From assembly GCA_035249175.1 (NCBI GenBank), contig DATFGT010000109.1, positions 1-13,080 of the forward strand: a stretch of 13,080 nucleotides of DNA. Reading direction: 5' to 3'. The notes under the pieces are model-generated. The model did not search any database. It saw only the letters and a list, made by a program, of their open reading frames with translations, and had not been told where the DNA came from. The stretch's first letter is position 1; the number at the start of each line of letters is the position of its first letter. This DNA comes from 66-474 sp035249175 (GTDB taxonomy: Bacteria > Pseudomonadota > Gammaproteobacteria > Xanthomonadales > Rhodanobacteraceae). The translations under genes and the position numbers were made by a program. Positions 1 to 6,459 of this stretch are shown here, piece after piece.

Positions 1-101
1 TGTCCAACATGACCCGTGCGCAAATCCTGCAGCAGGCCGGTACCTCGGTCCTCGCCCAGGCCAACCAGGTCCCGCAGACCGTCCTCAAGCTGCTCGGCTA
101 A
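1..101 (+). CDS. fliC: Flagellin, C-terminal end only (partial)
   Basis: Only the last 32 codons are present, read in the frame starting at base 3 and ending with TAA at 99-101. The residues NMTRAQILQQAGTSVLAQAN followed by QVPQTVLKLLG are the classic D0 C-terminal helix of bacterial flagellin, with the ILQQAG, LAQAN and VLxLL signatures. In the family this helix packs inside the filament core and is also the segment bound by the FliS chaperone before export. The gene is followed directly by an intrinsic terminator, so it ends its own transcript. The usual fliD and fliS neighbours do not follow it here. The 5' part and the promoter lie outside the window. Confidence 0.95.
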   Translation, partial: SNMTRAQILQQAGTSVLAQANQVPQTVLKLLG

Positions 102-152
102 AAACGTCCCGGGTGGGTCCTCCCCCTCCCACACGCCCACCCGGGCGTCCTC

Positions 153-181
153 AAGGCCCCGCGAAAGCGGGGCCTTTTTTT
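153..181 (+). terminator. Intrinsic terminator of fliC
   Basis: A perfect 10-bp stem (AAGGCCCCGC at 153-162 paired with GCGGGGCCTT at 167-176) closes on a GAAA tetraloop and runs into an uninterrupted T tract ending at 181. It lies about 50 bases after the flagellin stop codon. This is a textbook Rho-independent terminator and should isolate the very highly expressed flagellin transcript from the gene downstream. Confidence 0.95.
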
Positions 182-191
182 GTCCCACCCC

Positions 192-218
192 TAAAGAAAT
201 GCGCAACGCGGCCGATGG
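192..218 (+). promoter_or_regulatory. Sigma-28 (FliA) promoter for the 178-residue gene
   Basis: TAAAGAAA (192-199), an 11-base spacer and GCCGATGG (211-218) match the flagellar sigma-28 consensus TAAAGTTT-N11-GCCGATAA. The spacing is exact, the TAAAG core is intact and GCCGAT is complete. It lies just past the fliC terminator and points at the gene starting at 335, giving an expected leader of roughly 110 bases. It implies late-class expression, together with flagellin and motility/chemotaxis genes. No other promoter of comparable quality was seen in 182-334. Confidence 0.8.
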
Positions 219-334
219 GTGTCATGACGGATTGCGTTTTTGAAGTGCCTGATTGCAGCGGGGAGCGGGGTTTCGATTTAAGTGTGGGGCATTGAGGCAG
301 GACTGTTCGAACCAGCACAAGAGGAGCCCGAGCC

Positions 335-871
335 ATGCCACCGATCAACATCACTCCATTGGGCGTCTTGCCCGATGCGCCACGCCCACAAACGCCGGCC
401 GCGCAACCCGGCAGCAAACCCGTGCAGCCGATCACCGGAAAGGTGTACGCACTGAAGGACGGTTCGGGTTACGCCGCGCTGGCCAGCGACGGCCATTACT
501 ACCGCGTGGATACCGGCCGCGGTCACGGCCTGACGTTTTCGCGCGCGGGTGGTTTCGTGGACGTCGCGATGGTGGACATGGCGCACGGCCTGGTGCAAAC
601 CGTCGAGACCCGATCGGATCAAGACGCCAACACGACCGCCGACGTGATCGGCCACAGACCCGCACGGCGACCCGATGACGGGGTTGAAGTGCGGTTGTCG
701 GGAAAGCGTCCGCGCAATGGCCTGCCGAAGCAGCACCCCGCCTTGAAGAACGCCGGCCACGCTGTTGCAAGTTCCCGCGAGGCGCACACGCTGATCATGC
801 AGAAACCCGCCGCGGCGGTGGACTCGCAGGCCAACCTGTCGGCGCAAAACGTGCTTTCGCTGCTGGACTGA
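335..871 (+). CDS. Unrecognised 178-residue late flagellar protein with a flagellin-like C-terminal tail
   Basis: I do not recognise the family. The ATG at 335 has a good Shine-Dalgarno (GAGGAG, 321-326). There is no signal peptide or membrane segment. Residues about 1-35 are proline-rich and probably disordered. Residues about 36-95 (GKVYALKDGSGYAALASDGHY onward) look like a small beta-rich module. A basic linker follows. The last 14 residues, QANLSAQNVLSLLD, copy the end of flagellin: an ungapped comparison of the last 25 residues with the FliC end at the start of this window gives 11 identities (Q, QAN, Q, VL and LL among them). A consensus FliA promoter precedes it. I infer a late flagellar accessory protein whose tail may bind the flagellin chaperone FliS or dock on the filament or export apparatus. 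The function is unproven. Confidence 0.75.
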   Translation: MPPINITPLGVLPDAPRPQTPAAQPGSKPVQPITGKVYALKDGSGYAALASDGHYYRVDTGRGHGLTFSRAGGFVDVAMVDMAHGLVQTVETRSDQDANTTADVIGHRPARRPDDGVEVRLSGKRPRNGLPKQHPALKNAGHAVASSREAHTLIMQKPAAAVDSQANLSAQNVLSLLD

Positions 872-937
872 CGGGGCACCTTCAACGCCAAGTCACGAGG
901 GCAGCGGCTGTTGTGAAAAGTCAGGGCGAAGACGCTT

Positions 938-960
938 ACGCGATGCCGGTGGCATCGCGT
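938..960. other. Perfect hairpin between convergent genes
   Basis: ACGCGATGCC (938-947), a GGT loop and GGCATCGCGT (951-960) form a perfect 10-bp stem in the gap between the 178-residue gene and the convergent fliE. There is no T tract on either strand, so it is not a classical intrinsic terminator. It could still act as a bidirectional transcript-end or RNA-stabilising structure. A second, shorter hairpin (GCGATC 1021-1026 with GATCGC 1032-1037) sits directly after the fliE stop. Confidence 0.45.
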
Positions 961-1038
961 GCCCGGCGGAGCGCCCGCACCACGGACGGTTACTTGCCGT
1001 GAACCGCAGCTTCCGGCGCGGCGATCAGAACGATCGCA

Positions 1039-1362
1039 CTACACCTGCATGTTCATCACTTCCTTGTAAGCGTTCACCAGACGGTTGCGCACCTGCACAC
1101 CCATCTGGAACGCGAGACTCGCTTCCTGTGTATCGATCATCACGTCGTACAGCGCGACGCCCGGCTTGCCGGCCTGAAACGCCTGCGCTTCGCCGGTGGC
1201 CGACTGCTGCATGTCGTTGATGCGGTCCAGTGACGCGCGCATGGCCTGACCGAAGCCGCCGGTGCCGCCGGTGGCCGTCGCGGCCTTCGCCGGTGCACCG
1301 CCAGCCTGTGTCGCCAGCACCTTCATCTGCTGGATCACGCCCTGCATGCCGACCGTATTCAT
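1039..1362 (-). CDS. fliE: Flagellar hook-basal body complex protein FliE (MS ring-rod junction)
   Basis: FliE connects the FliF MS ring to the proximal rod and is among the first substrates of the flagellar export gate. The 107-residue product has the family's usual length. It ends with the diagnostic segment QVRNRLVNAYKEVMNMQV, preceded by the conserved DVMIDTQEASLAFQMGVQ helix. The N-terminal half has the typical Ala/Gly-rich linker. I chose the ATG at 1362 over the upstream in-frame ATG at 1389 because GAGGAGAGG (minus strand, 1374-1366) lies 3 bases before it and the product then begins MNTVGMQ. It is divergent from fliF, unlike the co-linear fliEF order of Pseudomonas and Xanthomonas but like enteric bacteria. 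No clear promoter for it was found. Confidence 0.95.
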   Translation of the reverse strand: MNTVGMQGVIQQMKVLATQAGGAPAKAATATGGTGGFGQAMRASLDRINDMQQSATGEAQAFQAGKPGVALYDVMIDTQEASLAFQMGVQVRNRLVNAYKEVMNMQV

Positions 1363-1365
1363 GGA

Positions 1366-1374
1366 CCTCTCCTC
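1366..1374 (-). promoter_or_regulatory. Ribosome binding site of fliE
   Basis: On the minus strand GAGGAGAGG lies 3 bases before the ATG at 1362. It decides that start over the in-frame ATG at 1389, which would place the Shine-Dalgarno inside the coding region. Confidence 0.7.
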
Positions 1375-1461
1375 ATTGATGCGGAGCAAAGGCTAGCAGC
1401 GGGTCGCCGGCTTCCATGGCCGCAAATGGCATCAAAACGATGGGCTTTTCTTCCGTTTGGC

Positions 1462-1477
1462 TGGAAACCCCCTTGCC
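1462..1477 (+). promoter_or_regulatory. Sigma-54 (RpoN) promoter of the fliF operon
   Basis: TGGAAACCCCCTTGCC has the -24 element TGG and the -12 element TTGC with exact sigma-54 spacing (GG at 1463-1464, GC at 1475-1476). It is in the fliE-fliF divergent region pointing at fliF. Transcription would begin near 1488, leaving a leader of about 140 bases. In Xanthomonadales and Pseudomonas, sigma-54 with FleQ-type activators is known to drive the basal-body operons. Activator binding sites were not identified. The site also rules out in-frame starts at 1416 and 1482 for FliF from this transcript. Confidence 0.65.
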
Positions 1478-1563
1478 CATAATGGCAACCGTTGTCAAAG
1501 CCCGTTGCGCGCGCCGAAGGGTGACGCGCCAGAAACGGAACCGCAGACCCAAGCCACGTTGCC

Positions 1564-1632
1564 ATGTCATCCAAGCAGCACCACGCGCCAACGTTTCGCC
1601 ACTTGAAGTCCGGGCCGGGAAGCCGCCGGTGA
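1564..1632 (+). other. Possible 22-codon leader ORF coupled to fliF
   Basis: An ATG at 1564 opens a short frame beginning MSSKQHHAPTFRH. It ends at TGA 1630-1632, which overlaps the fliF GTG (1629-1631) as GTGA. It lies wholly within the predicted fliF leader. The overlap is the arrangement used for translational coupling, but there is no strong Shine-Dalgarno before the ATG and the peptide has no recognisable features, so chance is quite possible. Confidence 0.2.
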
Positions 1633-3341
1633 GCGCCAGCGATGCCAGCGCCGCGGGCGGCGCGAAAAACTTCGGCCAGGGCGGCCGCGCCGCGCTGGAT
1701 CGTGCGCTGGCGTGGACGAAACGCAACCCGCTGATCCCGATGCTGGTGGGCGGCGCGCTGGTGGTGGCAATGATCGCCGCGCTGGTGCTGTGGGCGGGCG
1801 GCCCGGATTACCGCGTGCTGTACAGCAACCTCAGCGACAGCGATGGCGGCAAGATCATCAGCGCGCTGGAGCAACAAGGCATCCCGTACAAGTTCGCGCA
1901 GGGCGGCCACGCGTTGATGGTGCCCTCCGACAAGGTCTACAACCTGCGCCTGAAACTCGCCGAACAGGGCCTGCCGCAAGCGGGCAACGTCGGCTTCGAG
2001 ATCATGGACAAGCAGCCCTTCGGCATCAGCCAGTTCGCCGAACAGGTCAATTACCAGCGCGGCCTGCAAGGCGAGCTTGCCAATTCGATTGAAGCGCTCG
2101 ACCCAGTGCAAAGCGCGCGCGTGCACCTGGCGCTGCCCAAGGACTCGCTGTTCGTGCGCGATCGCCAGCCCGCGAAAGCCACCGTGGTGCTGACGCTGCA
2201 TCCCGGCCGCGCCCTGGGCGAAGGCCAGGTCAACGCGATCGTGCACATGGTGTCGTCCAGCGTGCGCGACCTCACCCCCGACAACGTCACCGTGGTCGAT
2301 CAGAACGGCCATCTGCTGACGCGCAACGGCGCCGATGCCGATCTCGACGGCACCCAACTCGACTACGTGCGGGAAGTGGAACACCGCTACCAGCAGCGCA
2401 TCGAAAGCATCCTGACGCCCATCCTTGGCGCCGGCAACGTCCACGCGCAGGTCGCCGCGCAGGTCGACTTCAACCGCCGCGAGGAAACCGACGAACACTA
2501 TGGCCCCAACCAGGGCACCAGCCCCGCCGCGGTGCGCAGCCATCAGGTGGATTTCACGCGCGCGGACGGCCAAGGTGGGCCGGGCGGCATTCCCGGCGCG
2601 TTGACCAACACCCCGCCAGGCTCGGCGGCATCCCCGATCAACAATCCGCCCAGCAGCGCCGCCTCCACCGGCGCGGCCAACGGCAAGGCCACCACGGCTA
2701 CCAGCGACGCTGATCCGCAAAGCGGCGACCTGCACCGCGAAAGCACCACCAATTACGAAGTCGACCGCAACATCACCCACACCCAGCACAGCCTCGGTGC
2801 GGTGCAGCGGTTGTCGGTCGCGGTGGTGGTGAATTACCGCGACGAGCAACAGAAAGACGGCAGCGTCAAACCCGTTGCGCTGGACGCCACCACGATGAAA
2901 CAGATCCAGGACCTGACCCGCGAGGCGATGGGCTTTTCCCCGCAGCGCGGCGACACGCTCGCGGTGGTCAACAGCGCGTTCAGCGCATCCGCCAATGCGC
3001 CCGACCAAGAGCCTTGGTGGAAGCAGTTCGACTGGTTCAGCCTGCTGGGCACGCTCGGCCGCTACCTGTTGGTATTGATTGCGGCGATCGTGCTGTACCG
3101 GATGGTGTTGAAGCCGCTGCGGCAGCGTTATCTCGCCAGCGCCATGGCAGCGCCAGCTGTGAAATCCGTAGGCAAGGCCGGCGCGGAATCGGCCTCGGAA
3201 GAAGTCTCGGCACCCCGCAAGTCGCAACGCAAGGCGTCGTCCTACGAGCACAGCCTTCAGGAACTCAAGGGCTTGGCCAAGGACGACCCGGCTACGGTGG
3301 CGACGATTGTCCGCAACTGGGTGAAACGTGATGGCCAGTAA
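1629..3341 (+). CDS. fliF: Flagellar MS-ring protein FliF
   Basis: FliF builds the MS ring in the inner membrane, the foundation of the basal body. The 570-residue product has a first membrane segment at about 37-58 followed by the family signature GPDYRVLYSNLSD. Next come the YscJ/FliF ring-building domains (about 60-300), a Gly/Pro/Ser-rich low-complexity loop (about 305-385), a second membrane segment (about 475-495), and a cytoplasmic tail (537-570, SYEHSLQELKGLAKDDP through VATIVRNWVKRDGQ) that is the FliG-binding region. The frame stays open upstream to an ATG at 1416, but that stretch is Arg/Cys-rich and unlike FliF. It also begins before the predicted transcription start, so I chose GTG 1629 (weak GGGAAG at 1617-1622 before it). 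It is the first gene of the operon, and its end overlaps fliG. Confidence 0.93.
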   Translation: MSASDASAAGGAKNFGQGGRAALDRALAWTKRNPLIPMLVGGALVVAMIAALVLWAGGPDYRVLYSNLSDSDGGKIISALEQQGIPYKFAQGGHALMVPSDKVYNLRLKLAEQGLPQAGNVGFEIMDKQPFGISQFAEQVNYQRGLQGELANSIEALDPVQSARVHLALPKDSLFVRDRQPAKATVVLTLHPGRALGEGQVNAIVHMVSSSVRDLTPDNVTVVDQNGHLLTRNGADADLDGTQLDYVREVEHRYQQRIESILTPILGAGNVHAQVAAQVDFNRREETDEHYGPNQGTSPAAVRSHQVDFTRADGQGGPGGIPGALTNTPPGSAASPINNPPSSAASTGAANGKATTATSDADPQSGDLHRESTTNYEVDRNITHTQHSLGAVQRLSVAVVVNYRDEQQKDGSVKPVALDATTMKQIQDLTREAMGFSPQRGDTLAVVNSAFSASANAPDQEPWWKQFDWFSLLGTLGRYLLVLIAAIVLYRMVLKPLRQRYLASAMAAPAVKSVGKAGAESASEEVSAPRKSQRKASSYEHSLQELKGLAKDDPATVATIVRNWVKRDGQ

Positions 3342-4335
3342 CGCGACCATGACCAACGTGCGCCGCAGCGCCATCCTGCTGCTGGCGCTGGACGACGAAA
3401 GCGCGGCGATGGTGTTGCGCCAGTTGCCGGCGCGCGAAGTCCAGGAAGTAACCCAGGAAATGGCGCGCCTGGACAACATCTCGCACGAAGACATGCGCCA
3501 GGTCCTGGACGATTTCCAGGACGAGGCGGAACAGTACGCGGCGTTGAGCGTCAACTCCACCGAACATATCCGCGCCGTGCTGGAACGCGCACTGGGCGCG
3601 GAACGCGCGGCCACCCTGCTGGACGACATCCTGGAGAGCAACGGCGCCCACTCCGGCATCGACGCGCTCAACCTGATGGAAGCCTCGGCCGTGTCGGAAA
3701 TGATCCGCGAGGAGCACCCGCAGATCATCGCCACGATCCTGGTGCACCTCGAACGCCGCCAGGCCGCGGACGTGCTGGGCACCTTCGAGGAAAAGCTCCG
3801 CAACGACGTGGTGCTGCGCATCGCCACCTTCAGCGGGGTGCAACCGGCCGCGCTGCAGGAATTGACCGAAGTGCTGGGCAACATGCTGGACGGCCAGAAC
3901 CTGCGTCGCAGCAAGATGGGCGGGGTGCACACTGCCGCCGAAATCCTGAACCTGATGAACTCCGCGCAGGAAGAAGCCGCGATGGAAAGCGTGCGTGCGC
4001 ACAACAAGGATCTCGCGCAAAGCATCATCGACGAGATGTTCCTGTTCGACAATCTGGTCGAGATGGACGACCTCGGCATCCAGCGCCTGCTGAAGGAAAT
4101 CGACACCAACTCGCTGAAGTTTGCGTTGAAGGGCGCGCCGGAAGCCTTGCGCGACAAGTTCCTCAAGAACATGTCCACCCGCGCCGCCGACCTGCTGCGC
4201 GACGACATGGAAGGCAGCGGGCCGGTGCGCATGTCGCAGGTGGAAAAGGAACAGAAGGCGATCCTGCTGGTGGTGCGCAAGCTCGCCAACGATGGCGAGA
4301 TCGTGTTGAACGGCGGCGACGACGCGTATGTCTGA
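3331..4335 (+). CDS. fliG: Flagellar motor switch protein FliG
   Basis: FliG is the rotor protein that sits on FliF and exchanges electrostatic torque with the MotA stator. The product is 334 residues, normal for the family. The middle-domain EHPQ motif is at 128-131 and is followed by the GGVHTAAEILN segment (198-207). All C-terminal torque residues defined in E. coli are conserved by alignment: K267 (K264), R284 (R281), D291-D292 (D288-D289) and R300 (R297). The start overlaps the end of fliF by 11 bases. ATG 3331 is preferred over GTG 3328 immediately before it and ATG 3349 downstream. The stop overlaps the fliH start by 8 bases, so the three are likely translationally coupled. Confidence 0.97.
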   Translation: MASNATMTNVRRSAILLLALDDESAAMVLRQLPAREVQEVTQEMARLDNISHEDMRQVLDDFQDEAEQYAALSVNSTEHIRAVLERALGAERAATLLDDILESNGAHSGIDALNLMEASAVSEMIREEHPQIIATILVHLERRQAADVLGTFEEKLRNDVVLRIATFSGVQPAALQELTEVLGNMLDGQNLRRSKMGGVHTAAEILNLMNSAQEEAAMESVRAHNKDLAQSIIDEMFLFDNLVEMDDLGIQRLLKEIDTNSLKFALKGAPEALRDKFLKNMSTRAADLLRDDMEGSGPVRMSQVEKEQKAILLVVRKLANDGEIVLNGGDDAYV

Positions 4336-5074
4336 CGGCGCCTCCGAACATTCGAAATCCTGGCGTCCGTGGCGCATGGAGGAACTGGCGCAGCCTGCTG
4401 CCGACGTCCATGCAGGCGGCACAAGCCCTACCGGCAGGGACGCCCACGACTTCCAGCAGCAATCGGAACTGCGCGCCTTGCGCGAAAAAACACGCGAGAC
4501 CGCGCACCAGGAAGGCTACGCGGCCGGCCTCACCGAAGGCCGCGACCAGGGCTACGCAGAAGGTCTTCAGGCCGGGCGCGAAGCCGGCGAGCGCGAACTC
4601 GCCGAACGCCGTCGTGAATTGGTCGAACCGCTGGCTGCGCTGATCAATGGCTTACGCGAAGCACTCGACCAGCTCGACACCGACATCGGCGACAGCCTCG
4701 CCGACGTGGCGCTGGCCGCCGGCCGGCAACTCGCGGGCGACGCGCTGCAGGCGAAACCCGAACAGATCAGGACGCTGATCCGCGAACTGTTGCGCGAAGA
4801 GCCATTGTTCAGCGGCCAGCCGTGCCTGCGTCTGCATCCGGACGATCTCGCGCTGGTCGACATGCAACTCGCCGACGAACTCGGCGCCGCGGGCTGGAAG
4901 ACGCAAGCCGATGCCTCGCTGGAACGCGGGGGCTGCCGCGTGACCGGTCCCGAGGGCGAACTCAATGCGACGCGCGAGGTGCGGTGGCAGGCGTTGCTGG
5001 CACGCGCGCGCCGTTACGGCAGCGCGCCGATCGGCGATGCCAAACCGCGCCGCACCCGGAAGCGCGCGTCATGA
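4328..5074 (+). CDS. fliH: Flagellar export ATPase regulator FliH
   Basis: FliH is the peripheral stalk of the flagellar type III export ATPase. It binds FliI, restrains its activity and docks it at FlhA and the C-ring. The 248-residue product begins with a short arm containing W12 and W15. Two N-terminal tryptophans in Salmonella FliH are known to contact the export gate. A striking Gly ladder follows, with glycine at every fourth position from G63 to G87 (63, 67, 71, 75, 79, 83, 87), the GxxxG helix characteristic of FliH. The C-terminal half (about 100-230) resembles the V/F-type ATPase E-subunit-like domain. The tail is highly basic (KPRRTRKRAS). ATG 4328 overlaps the fliG stop, and the stop overlaps the fliI ATG as ATGA. 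Confidence 0.95.
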   Translation: MSDGASEHSKSWRPWRMEELAQPAADVHAGGTSPTGRDAHDFQQQSELRALREKTRETAHQEGYAAGLTEGRDQGYAEGLQAGREAGERELAERRRELVEPLAALINGLREALDQLDTDIGDSLADVALAAGRQLAGDALQAKPEQIRTLIRELLREEPLFSGQPCLRLHPDDLALVDMQLADELGAAGWKTQADASLERGGCRVTGPEGELNATREVRWQALLARARRYGSAPIGDAKPRRTRKRAS

Positions 5075-6459
5075 CCGCCGCCGAAGCCCACCGCCACAGC
5101 GAACACTGGCAAGTCGTGCTGGGCAAGGTGCGCGAACGCGTCGGCGGGACGCCGACTTGCCAGGGCAGCGGCCGCATCGTGCGTGCCACCGGGCTGGTGC
5201 TGGAAGCCGTGGGCCTGCGCGTGCCGCTCGGCAGCGGTTGCCGGATCGAGTTGTCGCAACTGGAAGCCGGGGAAGTCCGTTTCGCCGAAGCGGAAGTCGT
5301 CGGTTTTTCAGGCGAGCGCGTGTTCCTGATGCCGCTGGCGGAAACCAGCGGCCTGACGCCCGGTGCACGGGTGTTCCCGCTCGGCGCCGACGGCAGCACC
5401 GGCGCACGCCGCTATCCGCTGGGCGAAGAACTGCTGGGACGCGTGGTCGACGGCAACGGGTATCCGCTGGACGGGCTCGATCCACTGGACGACCTGCCGC
5501 ATCGCACGCTCCACGCCCCCGTGATCAATCCGCTGCGGCGCGCAGCGATCGACACGCAGATCGACGTCGGCATCCGCGCGATCAACACGCTGCTGTGCAT
5601 CGGCCGCGGCCAGCGCATGGGCCTGTTCGCGGGCTCGGGCGTCGGCAAGTCGGTGCTGCTGGGGATGATGGCGCGCTACACCAGCGCCGACCGGATCGTG
5701 GTCGGCCTGATCGGCGAGCGCGGCCGCGAAGTCAAGGATTTCATCGACAACATCCTCGGCGCCGAAGGCTTGCGCCGTTCGGTGGTGGTCGCGGCGCCGG
5801 CCGACACGTCGCCGCTGCAGCGGCTGCAAGGCGCAGCCTATGCGACGCGGCTCGCTGAAGGCTTTCGCGACGCCGGTCACAGCGTGCTGCTGATCATGGA
5901 TTCGCTGACCCGTTACGCGATGGCGCAGCGCGAAATCGCGCTGGCGATCGGCGAACCGCCGGCGACGAAAGGCTATCCGCCGTCGGTATTCGCCAAGCTG
6001 CCCGCGCTGGTGGAACGCGCCGGCAACGCCGAGCACGGCGGCGGCTCGATCACCGCGTTCTATACCGTGCTGACCGAAGGCGACGATCAGCAGGACCCGA
6101 TCGCCGACGCGGCACGCGCGATTCTGGATGGCCATATCGTGCTGTCGCGGCAACTGGCCGAAGCGGGCCACTACCCCGCCATCGACATCGAAGCCTCAAT
6201 CAGCCGCGCGATGACCGCGCTGGTCGATGAAACCGAACTGCGGCAGGCGCATCGGCTGAAGCAACTGTTTTCGCTGTACCAGCGCAACCGCGACCTGATC
6301 GGCGTGGGCGCCTACAGCCGCGGCCACGATCCGCAACTGGACGAAGCGGTGTCGCGCTATCCCGAGATCGAAAGCTTCCTGCAGCAGGCCATCAACGAGC
6401 GTGCCGACATCGACCAATCGCGCGCTGCGCTGGCAGAACTGATCGGGGACGAGCCATGA
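5071..6459 (+). CDS. fliI: Flagellum-specific export ATPase FliI
   Basis: FliI is the hexameric ATPase that helps unload chaperones and substrates at the export gate. The product is 462 residues, the usual length. The Walker A loop AGSGVGKS is at 187-194, the IGERGREV motif (catalytic Glu E216) follows, and the Walker B strand SVLLIMDSLTR is at 271-281 (D277). The beta-barrel domain occupies about 30-105 and the C-terminal all-helical domain ends LIGDEP. The frame is open further upstream (from 4822) inside fliH, but the ATG at 5071 forms an ATGA overlap with the fliH stop and gives the canonical N-terminus. The stop is followed by an unusually long 235-base spacer before fliJ. Confidence 0.97.
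   Translation: MTAAEAHRHSEHWQVVLGKVRERVGGTPTCQGSGRIVRATGLVLEAVGLRVPLGSGCRIELSQLEAGEVRFAEAEVVGFSGERVFLMPLAETSGLTPGARVFPLGADGSTGARRYPLGEELLGRVVDGNGYPLDGLDPLDDLPHRTLHAPVINPLRRAAIDTQIDVGIRAINTLLCIGRGQRMGLFAGSGVGKSVLLGMMARYTSADRIVVGLIGERGREVKDFIDNILGAEGLRRSVVVAAPADTSPLQRLQGAAYATRLAEGFRDAGHSVLLIMDSLTRYAMAQREIALAIGEPPATKGYPPSVFAKLPALVERAGNAEHGGGSITAFYTVLTEGDDQQDPIADAARAILDGHIVLSRQLAEAGHYPAIDIEASISRAMTALVDETELRQAHRLKQLFSLYQRNRDLIGVGAYSRGHDPQLDEAVSRYPEIESFLQQAINERADIDQSRAALAELIGDEP

Noticed and set aside
1363..1500. Sigma-54 or sigma-70 promoter for fliE on the minus strand
   Set aside because: The best -24/-12 candidate (CCGGCG to TGC) has the wrong spacing by one base. TTGACA at 1494-1499 (minus) has no acceptable -10 element 16-18 bases on.
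1495..1520. Possible sigma-28 site TCAAAGCC-GCCGAAGG upstream of fliF
   Set aside because: The spacer is 10 rather than 11 bases and the -10 half keeps only GCCGAA. fliF is also an early-class gene normally not driven by FliA.
1416..1628. 71-residue N-terminal extension of FliF from the ATG at 1416
   Set aside because: The encoded stretch is Arg/Cys-rich, unlike any FliF N-terminus, and spans the predicted sigma-54 promoter. GTG 1629 gives a product of normal length.
1359..4424. A 1021-residue open frame on the minus strand across fliF and fliG
   Set aside because: It lies wholly antisense to two unmistakable flagellar genes, has a low-complexity Arg/Ala/His/Ser-rich composition with no recognisable domain, and arises because G/C-rich third positions rarely give stop codons on the opposite strand.
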